NCBI RefSeq assembly: GCF_001303895.1
Contig: NZ_LJSD01000009.1
Span: forward strand, 1 to 64,000
From: Mesorhizobium sp. 1M-11
Lineage (GTDB): Bacteria > Pseudomonadota > Alphaproteobacteria > Rhizobiales > Rhizobiaceae
Direction of reading: 5' to 3'
Length of the DNA stretch: 64,000 nt
Position 1 is the stretch's first letter. Each line of letters begins with the position of its first letter. The translations under genes and the position numbers were made by a program. Under the pieces are notes generated by a model. It saw only the letters and a list, made by a program, of their open reading frames with translations. It searched no databases and was not told the DNA's origin. Of the stretch, positions 1 to 10,317 are shown in pieces.

Positions 1-1094
<1,094 letters not shown>

Positions 1095-1189
1095 AAAAAC
1101 GCTCCTGGTATTCTTCGATATGAATAGAAATGTTCGATTTATACTGGGGCGGGCGGTCAAAATCAGCCGCCCGCTTCATTCGCGGCCGG

Positions 1190-2536
1190 TCAGTTGGTGG
1201 ACAAGGCCGACCCCACGGTTCCTTTGGAAGCCGGCGATGCTTCGATCGAATCCACCTCTTCGTCAAAGTGCTTCGGCATGCGACGGCGCAGAATTGCGAC
1301 GCATACGATGCTGAGGACAGCCATTGCTGCGAGATAGTAGCCGATGGAGTGCGAGCCGTAGGTGGCTGCAAGGTTCGTGGCGATGATGGGCGCCAAAGCT
1401 CCACCGAAAATGCCACCCAGGCTATAGGCGAGCGCTGCTCCCGTATAACGCAGGCTGGGTTTGAACAATTCCGGCAAGAAAGCACCCATGGGGCCATAGA
1501 TGCCGCCCATGACGGCCAGTGTGGTCGACATTGCCAATGCGATAAGCCAGGAACTGCCCGTGTCCAGCATCGGGAAAAAGAAGAACGACCAGACGATCGC
1601 GATGAAAGCCGAGATCGTGATGACGCGCGGGCGCCCGTAACGATCGCCCAGCATGCCGCAAACAAGGGTCGATGTGGCCATCGCGAAGACCGCAATCATC
1701 GTCAGGCTCAGCATATGGGAGCGTTCGAGGCCAAGTGTCTGCACGCCGTAGGAGAGGCCGAAGGTTCCCGTGGTGAAGAACAGCACATAGGTGATTGCCG
1801 TCGACATTCCCCCCAGCAAAACCTCGGGCGAATTGCTCTTCAGGACGCTGACGATCGGCGCGGACGACTGGGCCTCCTTGTCGAGCACGTGTTGGAAGAT
1901 CGGCGTCTCCGCTATGCTGAGCCGGATATACAAGCCGAAGAGGATCAGAACCGTGCTGAGCACGAATGGGATCCTCCACCCCCAATCCATGAACTGCTCG
2001 TCGCTGAGGAAAAGGCTGAGACCCAGGAAGATACCGTTGGAGAGCAGGAAACCGGGGGCACTGCCAAGCTGCGGCAACGCGCCGAACAGTCCTCGCCGGC
2101 CCTTGGGAGCGAATTCGGTTGCGACCAGAGCTGCCCCGCCCCATTCGCCGCCCAGGCCGATACCCTGGAGAAAACGCAGCAGGCACAGGAGAACCGGCGC
2201 GGCAATGCCGATGGATTGATAAGTCGGCAAAAGGCCAATCAGGACGGTGGCGACGCCCATGGTCAGCAGCGAGGCGACCAGCATGGCCTTGCGCCCGATG
2301 CGATCACCGAAATGACCGAACACGACGGCCCCGAGCGGGCGCGAAACGAAACCCACCGCAAAAGTGGCGAACGCCGCGATCGTCCCGACAACAGGATCAA
2401 GACTTGGAAAGAATATCTTTCCGAAAACAAGGGCTGCGGCGATGCCGTATATGTAGAAATCATAGAATTCGATAGTTGTTCCTATCAAGCTTGCAATGGC
2501 TACGCGCCTTTGCATCGCTTTTGGGGCTTCCACCAT
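1190..2536 (-). CDS. MFS transporter, metabolite:H+ symporter (MHS/ProP-like) family
   Basis: Inner-membrane proton symporter for a small organic acid or similar solute; substrate unknown. The protein is 448 residues, normal for the family, with about 12 hydrophobic segments. Near the N-terminus IGTTIEFYDFYIYG is typical of MHS proteins, and the loop GHFGDRIGRK is the MFS signature between helices 2 and 3. The ATG at 2536 was chosen over upstream in-frame codons because GGGAGGGAG lies just before it and MHS similarity begins there. It sits between a LysR regulator and a formaldehyde-detoxifying dehydrogenase on the same strand, so it probably imports the substrate of the neighbouring oxidation genes (inference). 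Confidence 0.88.
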   Translation of the reverse strand: MVEAPKAMQRRVAIASLIGTTIEFYDFYIYGIAAALVFGKIFFPSLDPVVGTIAAFATFAVGFVSRPLGAVVFGHFGDRIGRKAMLVASLLTMGVATVLIGLLPTYQSIGIAAPVLLCLLRFLQGIGLGGEWGGAALVATEFAPKGRRGLFGALPQLGSAPGFLLSNGIFLGLSLFLSDEQFMDWGWRIPFVLSTVLILFGLYIRLSIAETPIFQHVLDKEAQSSAPIVSVLKSNSPEVLLGGMSTAITYVLFFTTGTFGLSYGVQTLGLERSHMLSLTMIAVFAMATSTLVCGMLGDRYGRPRVITISAFIAIVWSFFFFPMLDTGSSWLIALAMSTTLAVMGGIYGPMGAFLPELFKPSLRYTGAALAYSLGGIFGGALAPIIATNLAATYGSHSIGYYLAAMAVLSIVCVAILRRRMPKHFDEEVDSIEASPASKGTVGSALSTN

Positions 2537-2760
2537 AACTCCCTCCCGTCGTGTGTAGATGCATTGGTCCGCCCGGCCCGGCCAAGCTCTGCAGCTCGGT
2601 TTTGCGGGCACGCCTCCACGCGGACTTGGGCAAACGATACTCAAAAGTTCATCGCATGCAATATCGATTACTTTGTATGCAACGATGAAGTTCCATGTTA
2701 CGCGAGCGCGCGCATATGCGAGCAAAATCTGGCAGCGTCGCTGTTTACGCCAAATTTTTT

Positions 2761-3729
2761 TCAGATGATCCTGCGGTCGCTGCCGAAGGACGCGGTAGGC
2801 GGCCCGACGGGCAGCGGTTCGCTATCCAGTGCAGCCTGGCGCCGGGAGATTTTGACGATCCAGGCACGCAGCTCCGCGCCCAACGGCTTGTCCAGGGCCG
2901 AGAGTTCCCATGCCAGGAAATAGGTTTGCGCCAGTTTGAGGCGCAGATCGTAAGGGGCGACGAGACGGCCAGCCATCAGGTCATCACGAACCATCGACAG
3001 CTGGGCCAAGACAAACCCGCGCCCGTTGACGGCGGCATCGATGGCAGCGCTGGAAATCGAAAACCTCAAATCCCTGGGAGCGTTCGGCGGCGGCTCGTTG
3101 ATACTTTCCGCCCAGTCCTTCCAGCTCGGCGGCTGCTGGTAGCCGGAATCCCATTCGATGCCCAACAGCGTCCTGCGCAGAATGTCGGAAGGCTGCCCCA
3201 CGGGGTTTGCGGCAAGGAATGCCGGCGAACACGCCGGCACAACCCAGTCAGTGAACAGTTCGGCAAAGTGTTCGAACGCCTTCACCCGATCACCGTAGGA
3301 GATACGAAAATCGACGGGCTCGTCCCCACCCTGCGGTTCGGCGCCGGTTCCAACGAGGCGAACATGAGCACCGGTTTTCATCTGCCAGTCGAAAAGCTGG
3401 GGCCCAAGCCATTTGCTGGCCAATGAAGGCAGGCAACTGACGACCAGATTGCTTTCCGCCCGCAAGGCTTGCAGTTCGGCCTGCGCCTCCCGCAGATGGT
3501 CGAACGCCTGGCTGACCCGGACATGGTAGATTTGCCCCCACGGTGTCAGCGAGATGTTCTTGCCGTGCCGCTCGAGCAGCCGCACTCCGAGCGTCTCCTC
3601 AATCCGCCGGATCTGCTGACTTACCGCTCCACTCGTCACACCAAGCTCGTTGGCAGTCGCCCTGACACTTCCATGGCGGCCAAAGGCTTCAAATGCCTGC
3701 ACAGCCCGCAATGGCGGGAGTTTTTTCAC
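2761..3729 (-). CDS. LysR-type transcriptional regulator, GcvA-like
   Basis: 322-residue DNA-binding activator or repressor. The N-terminal winged helix-turn-helix is seen as GSVRATANELGVTSGAVSQQ, followed by a LysR effector-binding domain; LPPLRAVQAFEAFGRHGS is typical of the GcvA subgroup. The GTG at 3729 is preferred because GGGGGAAC precedes it and the family normally starts one or two residues before KLPPL; the extended reading frame reaches 3786 without a better signal. It is divergent from the diiron protein gene at 3982 and upstream of the transporter, a common arrangement for LysR control of both sides. No binding site was resolved in the 250-base gap. Confidence 0.88.
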   Translation of the reverse strand: MKKLPPLRAVQAFEAFGRHGSVRATANELGVTSGAVSQQIRRIEETLGVRLLERHGKNISLTPWGQIYHVRVSQAFDHLREAQAELQALRAESNLVVSCLPSLASKWLGPQLFDWQMKTGAHVRLVGTGAEPQGGDEPVDFRISYGDRVKAFEHFAELFTDWVVPACSPAFLAANPVGQPSDILRRTLLGIEWDSGYQQPPSWKDWAESINEPPPNAPRDLRFSISSAAIDAAVNGRGFVLAQLSMVRDDLMAGRLVAPYDLRLKLAQTYFLAWELSALDKPLGAELRAWIVKISRRQAALDSEPLPVGPPTASFGSDRRII

Positions 3730-3981
3730 GTTCGTTCCCCCTACAGTGTTTTTGTTTAGTAAAACTAAATCAGAACGCAATTGCAATCATTTTGGTCCGA
3801 AAGGGCCCGCGGCTATCATCCAGCGTCGAAAGGGCAGCTCGCGAGGACCGGGCGAGCATGTTTCGAAGCCCGGACACAGAGCAATTCACAATCCTGCACA
3901 CGGTCGGGTCGCATCGGCTCACCCGACGACGCGGCCGTGCGGATGGCTGGCTGCGGCTTTTTTTGGAAGGAGGAACGGACA

Positions 3982-4674
3982 TTGGTTGACGTGCGCAAGA
4001 TCAGGGGCGGAGAAGGCCTGGACGACATCAACGACGAACTCGACGAAATCCTGGACTCCGTTGTCGAAAATACGCGCCAGGCCACGGAAGCGTTCTTCGC
4101 GGCCTATGATGAAAATCCTGATCCCAAGATCCTTGCGGCATGGCTGCAGCCACGGGCCTGGCGTGAAATCGACTATGTCTTTCTGCTGAACGAACAGATT
4201 CGGCGCTATGGGCTGGCCTTCGAGCGGCGTCACATCACGCTGCTGGCGAAGCAGTCGTTTCAGGAAGCCGAACACTACGAAATGGTGGGCAGGGCCATCG
4301 AGTCCCTGGGTGGCGAGGTTCCGGTTTCCGCACCTCCCCAGGCCAAGCCATGGAGCGACTTCCTATGGGATTGCCTGGAGCGTCATCCGCTGGCCGCGAT
4401 TGCCGCGTGGAATTGCTCGGAGACATCCGCATCGGGCAGCTTCGAGCCGACCTTCAAGGCCGGAGAACGCCATGGCTTCGATGAGGTGGTCAGGATCTAC
4501 AAGCAAATCGAGAACGACGAGAAGTTTCATGTCGGCCTGGGCCGGCAGGTGCTGGCCGCCTACGCCAAGACCGACAGGGACCGTGAGGAGATCCTGAGGG
4601 CCATGCGCGGCATGCGTGACATCGCATGGAAGACCTTTACGCCGGAATCCGTTGCCCAGGCCCGTCAGGCTTGA
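3982..4674 (+). CDS. Ferritin-like diiron protein, putative oxygenase component
   Basis: Predicted all-helical 230-residue protein with the complete diiron ligand pattern of ferritin-like carboxylate enzymes: E62 (or E71), E95-x-x-H98, E147 and E180-x-x-H183. The start is a TTG at 3982, chosen because AAGGAGGAACGGACA precedes it with ideal spacing; the longer reading frame back to 3781 looks non-coding. A flavin/2Fe-2S reductase of the VanB family follows 74 bases downstream, so the pair can be read as terminal oxygenase plus electron donor. Substrate unknown. Alternatives are a non-catalytic ferritin-like protein or a hydroxylase of a pathway not seen here. Fold and metal site are well supported; activity is inference. 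Confidence 0.7.
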   Translation: MVDVRKIRGGEGLDDINDELDEILDSVVENTRQATEAFFAAYDENPDPKILAAWLQPRAWREIDYVFLLNEQIRRYGLAFERRHITLLAKQSFQEAEHYEMVGRAIESLGGEVPVSAPPQAKPWSDFLWDCLERHPLAAIAAWNCSETSASGSFEPTFKAGERHGFDEVVRIYKQIENDEKFHVGLGRQVLAAYAKTDRDREEILRAMRGMRDIAWKTFTPESVAQARQA

Positions 4675-4748
4675 ACCCAACAGGGATGCCGTAAGCAGCC
4701 GCGTCCCCGTCCGGTCGAACTGGCAGCGTAACCGAGATTGGCTGAGTT

Positions 4749-5729
4749 ATGACAACATTTGACTCCTGTTCGCTCGAACAAGCGAGCAAATTGCTCGATC
4801 TGGTGATCACACGACTGGATCGCGTTGCCGAAAACGTGCTCAGCATTGAACTTGCGGCACCTAACGGGGAGCCTTTGCCGAGCTGGCAAGCTGGTGCACA
4901 CATCGATGTGCTGTTGCCAGGGGGGATCGTCCGGCAATACTCCCTGTGCGGAGACCCCGATCGGACGGATCACTGGCGCATCGGCGTGCTGCGCGATCCC
5001 TGCAGCAGAGGCGGTTCCATCTACGTCCATGAAGAGTTGAAAATAGGCGGTGGGCTGACGGTCGCCGGGCCGCGCAACAATTTCGGCCTGGTCGATTCGA
5101 CGCGCTATCTGTTCATCGCCGGAGGCATCGGAATAACGCCGATCATTCCGATGATCCGCGCCGTCGCCGGACAGAGAAAGCCGTGGACCCTTTTGTATGG
5201 TGGGCGCAGCCGGCGCTCGATGGCCTTCCTGGATGATATTGCGCTGATTTCCGGAGGCGAGACCCATATCGTCCCACAGGATGAATTCGGGCTGCTTGAT
5301 CTCGACCGGTTTCTCGGCAGGTACGACCCGGCGACGGCTGTCTATTGTTGCGGCCCCTCACCGCTGCTCAACGCCGTCGAGAAGAAATGCCAGACATGGC
5401 AGGCTGGAGCCCTCCATCTGGAACGCTTTGCCCCAAGCGAAAAAGTGGCCACCAGAGAGACGGGCAGTTTCGAAGTCGAACTGGCCCGATCCGGTCGCCA
5501 TATTGTCGTCCCGCCCTATCGCAGCCTGCTCGACATATTGGAGGAAAATGGTTGCCAGGTAACCAATTCCTGCCGCGCCGGGATCTGCGGCACCTGCCTC
5601 GTGCGGGTGCTTTCCGGTGTCCCCGAACACAATGATGACGTCCTCAGCCGCGCCGATCAGGAGGCGGGAGAGGTGATGCTGGTTTGCGTGTCCCGTGCCA
5701 AGAGCGACCGCCTCGTGCTCGATCTCTGA
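4749..5729 (+). CDS. PDR/VanB-family oxidoreductase (flavin plus 2Fe-2S reductase)
   Basis: 326-residue electron-transfer protein moving electrons from NAD(P)H through flavin and a plant-type 2Fe-2S cluster to an oxygenase. Domains in order: flavin barrel with RQYSL near residue 61, nucleotide-binding domain with GGIGITPIIPM near 125, and C-terminal ferredoxin domain with CRAGICGTC plus a distal cysteine in MLVCVSRA. This is the VanB/phthalate dioxygenase reductase order. The usual partner of such reductases is a Rieske oxygenase; here the adjacent gene is a ferritin-like diiron protein, which is unusual. A weak ribosome site precedes the ATG at 4749. Confidence 0.9.
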   Translation: MTTFDSCSLEQASKLLDLVITRLDRVAENVLSIELAAPNGEPLPSWQAGAHIDVLLPGGIVRQYSLCGDPDRTDHWRIGVLRDPCSRGGSIYVHEELKIGGGLTVAGPRNNFGLVDSTRYLFIAGGIGITPIIPMIRAVAGQRKPWTLLYGGRSRRSMAFLDDIALISGGETHIVPQDEFGLLDLDRFLGRYDPATAVYCCGPSPLLNAVEKKCQTWQAGALHLERFAPSEKVATRETGSFEVELARSGRHIVVPPYRSLLDILEENGCQVTNSCRAGICGTCLVRVLSGVPEHNDDVLSRADQEAGEVMLVCVSRAKSDRLVLDL

Positions 5730-5920
5730 TCCTGCATGTCGGGAGGCTTGCCACCTTTCGGACGCCGCGGAGACCCGGATGCCAGGGAAGGGAAAAAGGG
5801 ACGTATATAATAATGACGAACAATCGCGAGGAAGCGACGCGGATTTCCGTTCATCACAGCATCGGAATTTGAATCATGCCATCGCGGCCCGCGGCACGTT
5901 CGGGGAAGAAAAAGAAACGG

Positions 5921-6394
5921 CTAGATCCGCAACAGGGCATCCGGTTTCACATTGGCGATCGAAGCGTATGTGTGTGTTTCCCGAACCCCGGGGAGCGGCA
6001 GGATGACGCGCTGCAGAAAGTCCTGGAACATTGCCATGTCGGCCATGCGCGCCTTTACGAGATAGTCGAAGCCGCCGACCACCATATGGCACTCGATGAT
6101 CTCGGGCGCCTGCAGGACCGCTTCGGCGAACCGGTCGAAGACTTGCGGCGCCGTGTGGTCGAGCCTTACTTCGATGAAGACAAGCTGCGCCTGTCCGACT
6201 TTGACAGGATCGAGCACGGCGCGCACTGCCCTGATGAAGCCCTCGGTGAAAAGTCGCTTGATGCGCTGCGCCGTGCCGGTCGGCGACAAGCCGACGCGCT
6301 GCGCCAATTCGAGGTTCGTGCGGCGCCCATCTTCCTGCAAAAGGCGGAGCAGGGATCGGTCGATCTGGTCCAGGTCGCTCATTTCAGCACTCAC
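5921..6394 (-). CDS. Lrp/AsnC family transcriptional regulator
   Basis: 157-residue regulator with an N-terminal helix-turn-helix (LDQIDRSLLRLLQEDGRRTN, then LAQRVGLSPTGTAQRIKRL) and a C-terminal RAM/ligand domain including GGFDYLVKARMADMAMFQ. Length and motif spacing are normal. It is transcribed away from an ornithine cyclodeaminase-family gene; Lrp proteins in this arrangement commonly sense the amino acid degraded by the neighbour and regulate it. The ligand cannot be read from sequence. Confidence 0.92.
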   Translation of the reverse strand: MSAEMSDLDQIDRSLLRLLQEDGRRTNLELAQRVGLSPTGTAQRIKRLFTEGFIRAVRAVLDPVKVGQAQLVFIEVRLDHTAPQVFDRFAEAVLQAPEIIECHMVVGGFDYLVKARMADMAMFQDFLQRVILPLPGVRETHTYASIANVKPDALLRI

Positions 6395-6513
6395 ACTTTT
6401 TTGCGCCTCAATGCGTGATAGTCACGCAAATTTCGAGAAAATACTATATTTCGTCACGCACATCAGTGGCAATAACTTGATTGGCAACTTTCATTCCAGT
6501 CAAGGAACGACAC

Positions 6514-7509
6514 GTGACCTCACCTATGACGCGTCTCCAAGACGCCCACGCCAAGGGCGACATTCCAGTCCTCATCCTGAGTGAGGCCGAAGTGAAAACC
6601 TGCATGGACTTGCGGAAGCTTCTCGACGCACTGGCCGAGGGGTTCAGGGCGCTATCGGGACACAAGATCGTCTGTCCGGCGCGACCGCAACTCGACGTCC
6701 CCAACACCGGCTATTCGCTGGCGATGCCGGCCTGGATGGCGGGCATGCATCTGACCGTGAAGATCGTCAACGTCTTCGAAGGTAACATCGCCAAGGGCAT
6801 TCCCAGCCATCTTGCCACCATCCATCTCTTCGATCCGGAAACGGGCATGCCGGTCTGCGTCATGGACGGCACCTACATCACCGCGGTGCGCACCTCCGGC
6901 TCGGCCGTGCTGTCCGTTCGCGAACTTGCCAGACGTGACGCAAAGGTCGTCACCGTGGTCGGCGCCGGGGTGCAGGCCGATCAGCACCTGCATCTTCTGC
7001 CGCTGGTACGCGATTTCGCCGAGATCCGTGTCGTTTCCAAGGAATTCGCGGACGCAGAGGCGCTGGCAGCGCAGCATCCCGGCGTCGTCGCCGTGAGCGA
7101 TATCGAGGCCGCGGTGCGATCTTCCGACGTCGTCTGCCTGGCTACCCATTCCTACCAACCGGTGATCTCGGCGGAATGGGTGAAGCCCGGCACCCATGTC
7201 TCGTCGGTTGGCGTCGCCCCGCCCGGCGGCGAAATGCCGGTCGACCTTATCAAACGGTCCAGCCTCTTCGTCGAGACCACCGAAGCTTTCGCCCCCACAC
7301 CTGTCGGCTCCTGCGAACTTGCGGGGCTCAACCCACAAACCGGAACGGAGTTGGGCGAAATGCTGCTCGGGCTGCGGCCGGGACGGGTGAACAGCGAACA
7401 AGTCACTGTCTACAAGGCGATGGGTGTCGCCATGGAGGATATGGTTGCCGCCGACCTCGCCTATCGCGAAGCCATAAGCTGCGGGTCGGGGCGCATGGTT
7501 GCGCTCTGA
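6514..7509 (+). CDS. Ornithine cyclodeaminase / mu-crystallin family enzyme
   Basis: 331-residue NAD(P)-dependent enzyme of the family that includes ornithine cyclodeaminase, alanine dehydrogenase and ketimine reductases. Visible: substrate-side region KIVNVFEGN, the loop GTYITAVRTSGSAVLSVRELAR that carries the family arginine, a Rossmann motif VVGAGVQADQH, and C-terminal KAMGVAMEDMVAADL. The GTG at 6514 is chosen because AAGGAACGACAC precedes it; a TTG at 6481 and an ATG at 6526 are alternatives. The divergent Lrp gene suggests amino-acid-responsive control. Which amino acid or imine it uses is not decided. Confidence 0.88.
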   Translation: MTSPMTRLQDAHAKGDIPVLILSEAEVKTCMDLRKLLDALAEGFRALSGHKIVCPARPQLDVPNTGYSLAMPAWMAGMHLTVKIVNVFEGNIAKGIPSHLATIHLFDPETGMPVCVMDGTYITAVRTSGSAVLSVRELARRDAKVVTVVGAGVQADQHLHLLPLVRDFAEIRVVSKEFADAEALAAQHPGVVAVSDIEAAVRSSDVVCLATHSYQPVISAEWVKPGTHVSSVGVAPPGGEMPVDLIKRSSLFVETTEAFAPTPVGSCELAGLNPQTGTELGEMLLGLRPGRVNSEQVTVYKAMGVAMEDMVAADLAYREAISCGSGRMVAL

Positions 7510-7671
7510 AGAAGCGATGTCCAAATTGGGCGCGACAGCGCCAATGTCCTTTGATCGATCCGGCGGCGAGGCATCCATTGGCCTCGCCGGTGTGGCCGCT
7601 TGAGCAACTTTCCCGGGATCGCTCAGATGCCGGATTGTCCATGCGACGGAACCGCTCGGGCGGCTCCCTTG

Positions 7672-7854
7672 CTACGCTGCGTTGGCCTGGCCTTCCGGAC
7701 GCGGCGCGAGACCGGCGGCCTGCTCGCAGACCTCGATGTGCTTCGCCAGTGCCTGGTTCGTCAGCACCGCGCTGATCGTGGTGATGTCGCGGCCCTGATA
7801 GCGCGGCATCTTCTGGATTTCCTTCAGCCGTTCCAGAAGTGAAATACGGGTCAT
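7672..7854 (-). CDS. Small hypothetical protein, 60 residues
   Basis: Not a family I recognise. It begins MTRISLLERLKEIQKMPRYQ and ends in an Ala/Pro/Gly-rich tail; the middle is probably helical, with one cysteine and no membrane segment. AAAGGAG at good spacing before the ATG at 7854 supports translation. It lies downstream of minE on the same strand, 131 bases after it, so it may be cotranscribed with minCDE. Function unknown. Confidence 0.6.
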   Translation of the reverse strand: MTRISLLERLKEIQKMPRYQGRDITTISAVLTNQALAKHIEVCEQAAGLAPRPEGQANAA

Positions 7855-7985
7855 GGCGTTGCTCCTTTGCTGATGACGGTATGCTCGGCAGCCGTACCGG
7901 CGGATGCCGTCGCATCCGCTGATCATTCCCTGGCGCCGAGGTTCATTGCCTCCCATGCCCCCGATAATGCGTCGAAAGCGGCCTA

Positions 7986-8267
7986 TCAGGCCGCCTTCTT
8001 CCTGCCGGCAGCCGCCTTGGCCGCATTGAACGGAATTTCGACGTCAACGGCGAGCGTCGAGACCTGCTCGCCGCGTTCCATCTTCACGCTCACCTTGTCC
8101 TGGTCGATCTGCATATGCCTGGAGATGACGCGCAGGATCTCGTCTTTCAGCTTGGCCACCAGATCCGAGCCGCCGGCGCTGGCGCGCTCATGCGCAAGCA
8201 GCACCTGCAGACGCTCGCGCGCCGCCGGCGCCGACTGGGTCTTGGAAAAGAACCGAAACAGATTCAT
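7986..8267 (-). CDS. minE: Cell division topological specificity factor MinE
   Basis: 93-residue MinE. The N-terminal amphipathic MNLFRFF is the membrane-targeting and MinD-contact region, followed by [17 protein letters not shown] and the dimerising domain with [13 protein letters not shown]. It stimulates MinD ATPase to drive pole-to-pole oscillation so the division inhibitor is lowest at mid-cell. Its start overlaps the minD stop by four bases, indicating translational coupling. The basic Ala/Lys tail AAGRKKAA is a slight extension over shorter homologues. Confidence 0.97.
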   Translation of the reverse strand: MNLFRFFSKTQSAPAARERLQVLLAHERASAGGSDLVAKLKDEILRVISRHMQIDQDKVSVKMERGEQVSTLAVDVEIPFNAAKAAAGRKKAA

Positions 8268-9079
8268 GCCGCTTTCCTCCCGAAGAGCTTGCCGAAGAAG
8301 CTCCGCCTCTCGCCAGGAACCGTGACCGGCAGGGCTTCGCCCTTCAGCCTGCGCACCGCATCGAAATAGGCCCGCGACGGCGCGCTGCCTTCATCCGCCA
8401 GCGTGACCGGCGAGCCGAGGTTGGAGGCGCGCAGCACGTCCATGCTTTCGGGAATGATGCCAAGCAGCGGAATCGACAGGATCTCCAGCACGTCGTCCAC
8501 TTTCAGCATGTCGCCACGCTCGGCACGCGCCGGGTCGTAGCGGGTCAAAAGCAGATGCTTTTCCATACGCTCGCCATTCTCGGCCTTCAGCGTCTTGGAA
8601 TCGAGCAGGCCGATGATGCGGTCCGAATCGCGTACCGAGGAGACTTCCGGATTGGTTACGACGATCGCTATATCGGCATGGCGCATGGCAAGCGTGGCAC
8701 CCCGTTCAATGCCAGCGGGGCTGTCGCAGATCACCCAGTCGAACGCCTTTTTCAGCGCCGCGATGACCTTCTCCACACCTTCGGGCGTAAGGTTGTCCTT
8801 GTCGCGCGTCTGCGAGGCCGGCAGCAGATAGAGCGTCTCGACGCGCTTGTCGCGGATCAGCGCCTGGGGGAGTTTCGCTTCGCCCTGGATGACGTTGACG
8901 AGGTCGTAGACGACGCGCCGTTCCGCCCCCATGACCAGGTCGAGATTGCGCAGGCCGACGTCGAAATCGACGACCACGACCTTTTCGCCGTTCTGCGCCA
9001 GTGCGGCGCCCAGCGCGGCCGAGGACGTGGTCTTGCCCACGCCGCCCTTGCCGGATGTCACCACGATAACCTTGCCCAT
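8264..9079 (-). CDS. minD: Septum site-determining ATPase MinD
   Basis: 271-residue deviant Walker A ATPase; [20 protein letters not shown] contains the P-loop with the signature first lysine. Other MinD features are [18 protein letters not shown] and the C-terminal amphipathic membrane helix around [12 protein letters not shown]. It binds ATP at the membrane and recruits MinC and MinE. Middle gene of minC-minD-minE, 29 bases after minC and overlapping minE. Confidence 0.97.
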   Translation of the reverse strand: MGKVIVVTSGKGGVGKTTSSAALGAALAQNGEKVVVVDFDVGLRNLDLVMGAERRVVYDLVNVIQGEAKLPQALIRDKRVETLYLLPASQTRDKDNLTPEGVEKVIAALKKAFDWVICDSPAGIERGATLAMRHADIAIVVTNPEVSSVRDSDRIIGLLDSKTLKAENGERMEKHLLLTRYDPARAERGDMLKVDDVLEILSIPLLGIIPESMDVLRASNLGSPVTLADEGSAPSRAYFDAVRRLKGEALPVTVPGERRSFFGKLFGRKAA

Positions 9080-9108
9080 TGACCTCTCCTTTATGGACCT
9101 CGTTAAGG

Positions 9109-9849
9109 TCAGCCTAGAATTGCCGTCTTGAGTGCATGGCCTTCCAGCCAGACCTGCACCGCCCGTCCCCGCAGATCCGGCTCCATGTCCTCTGCGGTCA
9201 GGTAGAAGCCGTCGATCGCCATCATCTCGGCTTCCAGCTTGCGGCAGAAGATGCGCGCCGAACCGTTGCCCGTGGTGCCGGCGAGCGCTCGCCCTCTCAG
9301 CGTGCCGTAGACGTGGATCGAGCCGCCGGCGACGACTTCCGCGCCCGATGCGACCGAACCCACGATGGTGACGTCTCCCTCCGGGAAGAACACCGACTGG
9401 CCGGAGCGGACCGGTTCGGTAACGACCAGCGAGCCAGTGGCCTGTATGGGCGGCCCGGCTGCCACGACCGTTTCGACGGCAGGAGCATCCTGCGCTTCGG
9501 TCGCTTCATCGGTCTCGCCTTCGGCCGGCGGCTCGAAATCCGAGGCCGGGCGCCCGTCGTTCATGGCCGGTGGCATGTCCGGTCCGAGCAGCGAATGCCG
9601 CGCGCCTTCGATGCCCATGACGCGGACCTTGCGCTGGCCAAGATCGTCGACCAGCTTGCGCAGTTCCGCCTTGTTGATGTCGAGGCCGTCTACATCGAGC
9701 ACCACGGGCCGCCGCAGGAAGAAGCCGGCGGAGCGGTCGGCGAGATCGTCGAGCCCGGCCAGCCAATCCTCTAGAGGGAGCTCCGGGGCGAGCGACAGGG
9801 CAAGGAAGGACCGCCCCTTGAGGCGGATGGGCCGGGGTTTCGTTAACAC
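9109..9849 (-). CDS. minC: Septum site-determining protein MinC (start uncertain)
   Basis: FtsZ polymerisation inhibitor placed by MinD. The N-terminal domain includes IRLKGRSFLALSLAPELP; a Pro/Glu-rich linker follows; the C-terminal beta-helix domain contains GDVTIVGSVASGAEVVAGGS and YGTLRGRALAG with the family's regular glycines. The GTG at 9849 gives a typical 246-residue protein beginning right before the conserved region. The frame remains open to a GTG at 9942 (277 residues), and no strong ribosome site decides between them. Confidence 0.92.
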   Translation of the reverse strand: MLTKPRPIRLKGRSFLALSLAPELPLEDWLAGLDDLADRSAGFFLRRPVVLDVDGLDINKAELRKLVDDLGQRKVRVMGIEGARHSLLGPDMPPAMNDGRPASDFEPPAEGETDEATEAQDAPAVETVVAAGPPIQATGSLVVTEPVRSGQSVFFPEGDVTIVGSVASGAEVVAGGSIHVYGTLRGRALAGTTGNGSARIFCRKLEAEMMAIDGFYLTAEDMEPDLRGRAVQVWLEGHALKTAILG

Positions 9850-10317
9850 GATGGTGATCTTGGTTAATTTTTGATTGCCAAGATGTATGGGCGAAATGGT
9901 TAACAAAAGGTTAACGGCATGTTCCCGAAAGAGGTCCGACACGCCTGATCACATGCCACCAACGACAGCGGATCTGCGGGCCGAAACGCAGGGGCTGCGC
10001 CGTTTTGCACGACCCGGGTACGATCAGACGGGGGTGCGCGGTTCCGAACGCAAAACCACGTCGATGCCGCATCAAGATTGACCTTCGGCTGTGAAAAGCC
10101 GGCCAACGATCAAGCCGGTTCGGAGGCGACAAGGCACTGATTCGGACTGGCCAGCACAAGCTCCGCCGCGCAGTCTCGTCTCGCACGCGGCCGATCCACT
10201 CGATCCGGCACCCACAGCCGGCTTCTTGCGACATCGAATGTGAGCAGTCTAGAATGCCCGCGGACGGGTGGGGGCCTCGACAACCAGACAGCAATCGTCA
10301 GGGGCCCGCGACGATAC
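9850..10317. other. Intergenic region between minC and an outward-facing membrane protein gene
   Basis: About 470 bases without a convincing gene. It must hold the minC promoter and that of the gene at 10318. Only short frames without ribosome sites are present. The AT-rich stretch near 9860-9915 with repeated GTTAAC is the likeliest promoter for minC. No RNA gene or repeat was recognised. Confidence 0.5.

Noticed and set aside
1130..2923. 597-codon plus-strand frame opposite the MFS transporter
   Set aside because: Covers the MFS gene antisense and is low-complexity in charged residues; no ribosome site.
7564..7589. Hairpin CGGCGAGGC/GCCTCGCCG after the ornithine cyclodeaminase gene
   Set aside because: Stem is good but no T-run follows on either strand, so it is not called a terminator.
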